From JBDTMT01 sp033764095 (GTDB lineage Bacteria; Desulfobacterota; Binatia; HRBIN30; CADEER01), in contig JANRJF010000076.1 in the NCBI GenBank assembly GCA_033764095.1, positions 1 to 13,952 of the forward strand: 13,952 nt of DNA, read 5' to 3'. The position numbers were made by a program, and so were the translations under genes. Shown piece after piece: positions 13,697-13,952 of the stretch. The notes under the pieces are model-generated. The model was not told where the DNA came from. It searched no databases and saw only the letters and a list, made by a program, of their open reading frames with translations. The first letter of the stretch is position 1; each line of letters begins with the position of its first letter.

Positions 13697-13952
13697 TCAG
13701 GCGCGGCCGCCGGGCGCGACGAGCTGGTCGATGCGCTGCAGGTGCTCGTCGGGGATCTTGACCGTCAGCGCCTCGAGGCCGGCGTCGAGGTGGCGCATGA
13801 CGCGCGGGCCGACGATCGCGCTGGTCACCGCCGGGTGGCGCAGCGTCCAGGCGTTGGCGTAGGCGGCGAGCGAGACGCCGAGCTCGTCGGCCATCTTGAC
13901 CAGCTCCTCGACGATGTCGAGGCGGCGCTGGCCCTGCGGGCTGTCGAGCTGG
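13697..13952 (-). CDS. Aldo/keto reductase, C-terminal part (N-terminus beyond the window)
   Basis: The last 84 or so residues of an aldo/keto reductase are visible; the gene continues past the right edge. Recognisable family sequence is LVKMADELGVSLAAYANAW followed by RHPAVTSAIVGPRVMRHLDAGLEAL, the C-terminal NADPH-contact region (the AIVGPR segment, equivalent to the usual IPG or VGA plus R/K), and the closing helix IPDEHLQRIDQL. Members are NADPH-dependent oxidoreductases of carbonyl compounds; the substrate cannot be told from this fragment, and the catalytic Asp-Tyr-Lys-His residues lie outside. An internal ATG at 13894 is not the start, because family sequence continues upstream of it. 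It lies 41 bp upstream of the DUF6438 gene in the same direction, so they may be co-transcribed. Confidence 0.85.
   Translation of the reverse strand, partial: QLDSPQGQRRLDIVEELVKMADELGVSLAAYANAWTLRHPAVTSAIVGPRVMRHLDAGLEALTVKIPDEHLQRIDQLVAPGGRA

Noticed and set aside
12996..13862. A 288-codon plus-strand open frame
   Set aside because: It crosses the DUF6438 gene, a repeat and the aldo/keto reductase in antisense; no family resemblance.

Overview
This window is a gene-dense, very GC-rich stretch of bacterial chromosome with GC-biased codon use throughout. Nothing in it fixes the taxon. The gene set (a phosphotransferase-type kinase, a long Lhr helicase with a Nei glycosylase, a PIG-L deacetylase, an HGSNAT/NagX-like acyltransferase, an AsmA-like protein and a retinol-dehydrogenase-like SDR) and the many intergenic hairpins suggest an environmental, probably uncultivated lineage, such as Binatota- or Myxococcota-like soil bacteria. 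That is only a guess. I saw no rRNA, tRNA, CRISPR array, transposase, integrase or phage gene.

Layout, left to right. (1) 75-1540, minus strand: an APH-fold kinase followed by a small unknown helical protein, joined by an ATGA stop/start overlap. A G-rich hairpin repeat sits inside the junction and is translated as the tail of the kinase. (2) 1724-2575, plus strand: an alpha/beta hydrolase. (3) 2639-7829, minus strand: a two-gene repair operon, lhr helicase then nei DNA glycosylase, with an 8-nt overlap. (4) 8119-12273, plus strand: a secreted PIG-L/LmbE deacetylase, a membrane HGSNAT/NagX-like acyltransferase, an SDR oxidoreductase and an AsmA-like membrane-anchored protein. (5) 12304-13952, minus strand, transcribed from right to left: the C-terminal part of an aldo/keto reductase, a DUF6438-DUF4431 protein, and a shorter paralogue of its DUF4431 half.

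The most unusual property lies between the genes. Nearly every intergenic gap contains an inverted repeat whose arms are short tandem units of 7-9 nt, mostly starting with CAC: 1-70, 1581-1675, 2573-2641, 7883-8082, 9086-9266, 10389-10469, 12259-12276 and 13656-13693. The sequences fall into several families, but the architecture is shared. They lie in convergent, divergent and tandem gaps. Several supply or abut stop codons, and some create false upstream start codons for the genes beside them.

Functional links that can be argued: lhr-nei is a DNA-repair pair also known from mycobacteria. The PIG-L deacetylase and the HGSNAT-like transferase could remove and restore N-acetyl groups on an extracytoplasmic amino sugar. 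The DUF6438/DUF4431 pair is a local partial duplication of exported proteins of unknown role.
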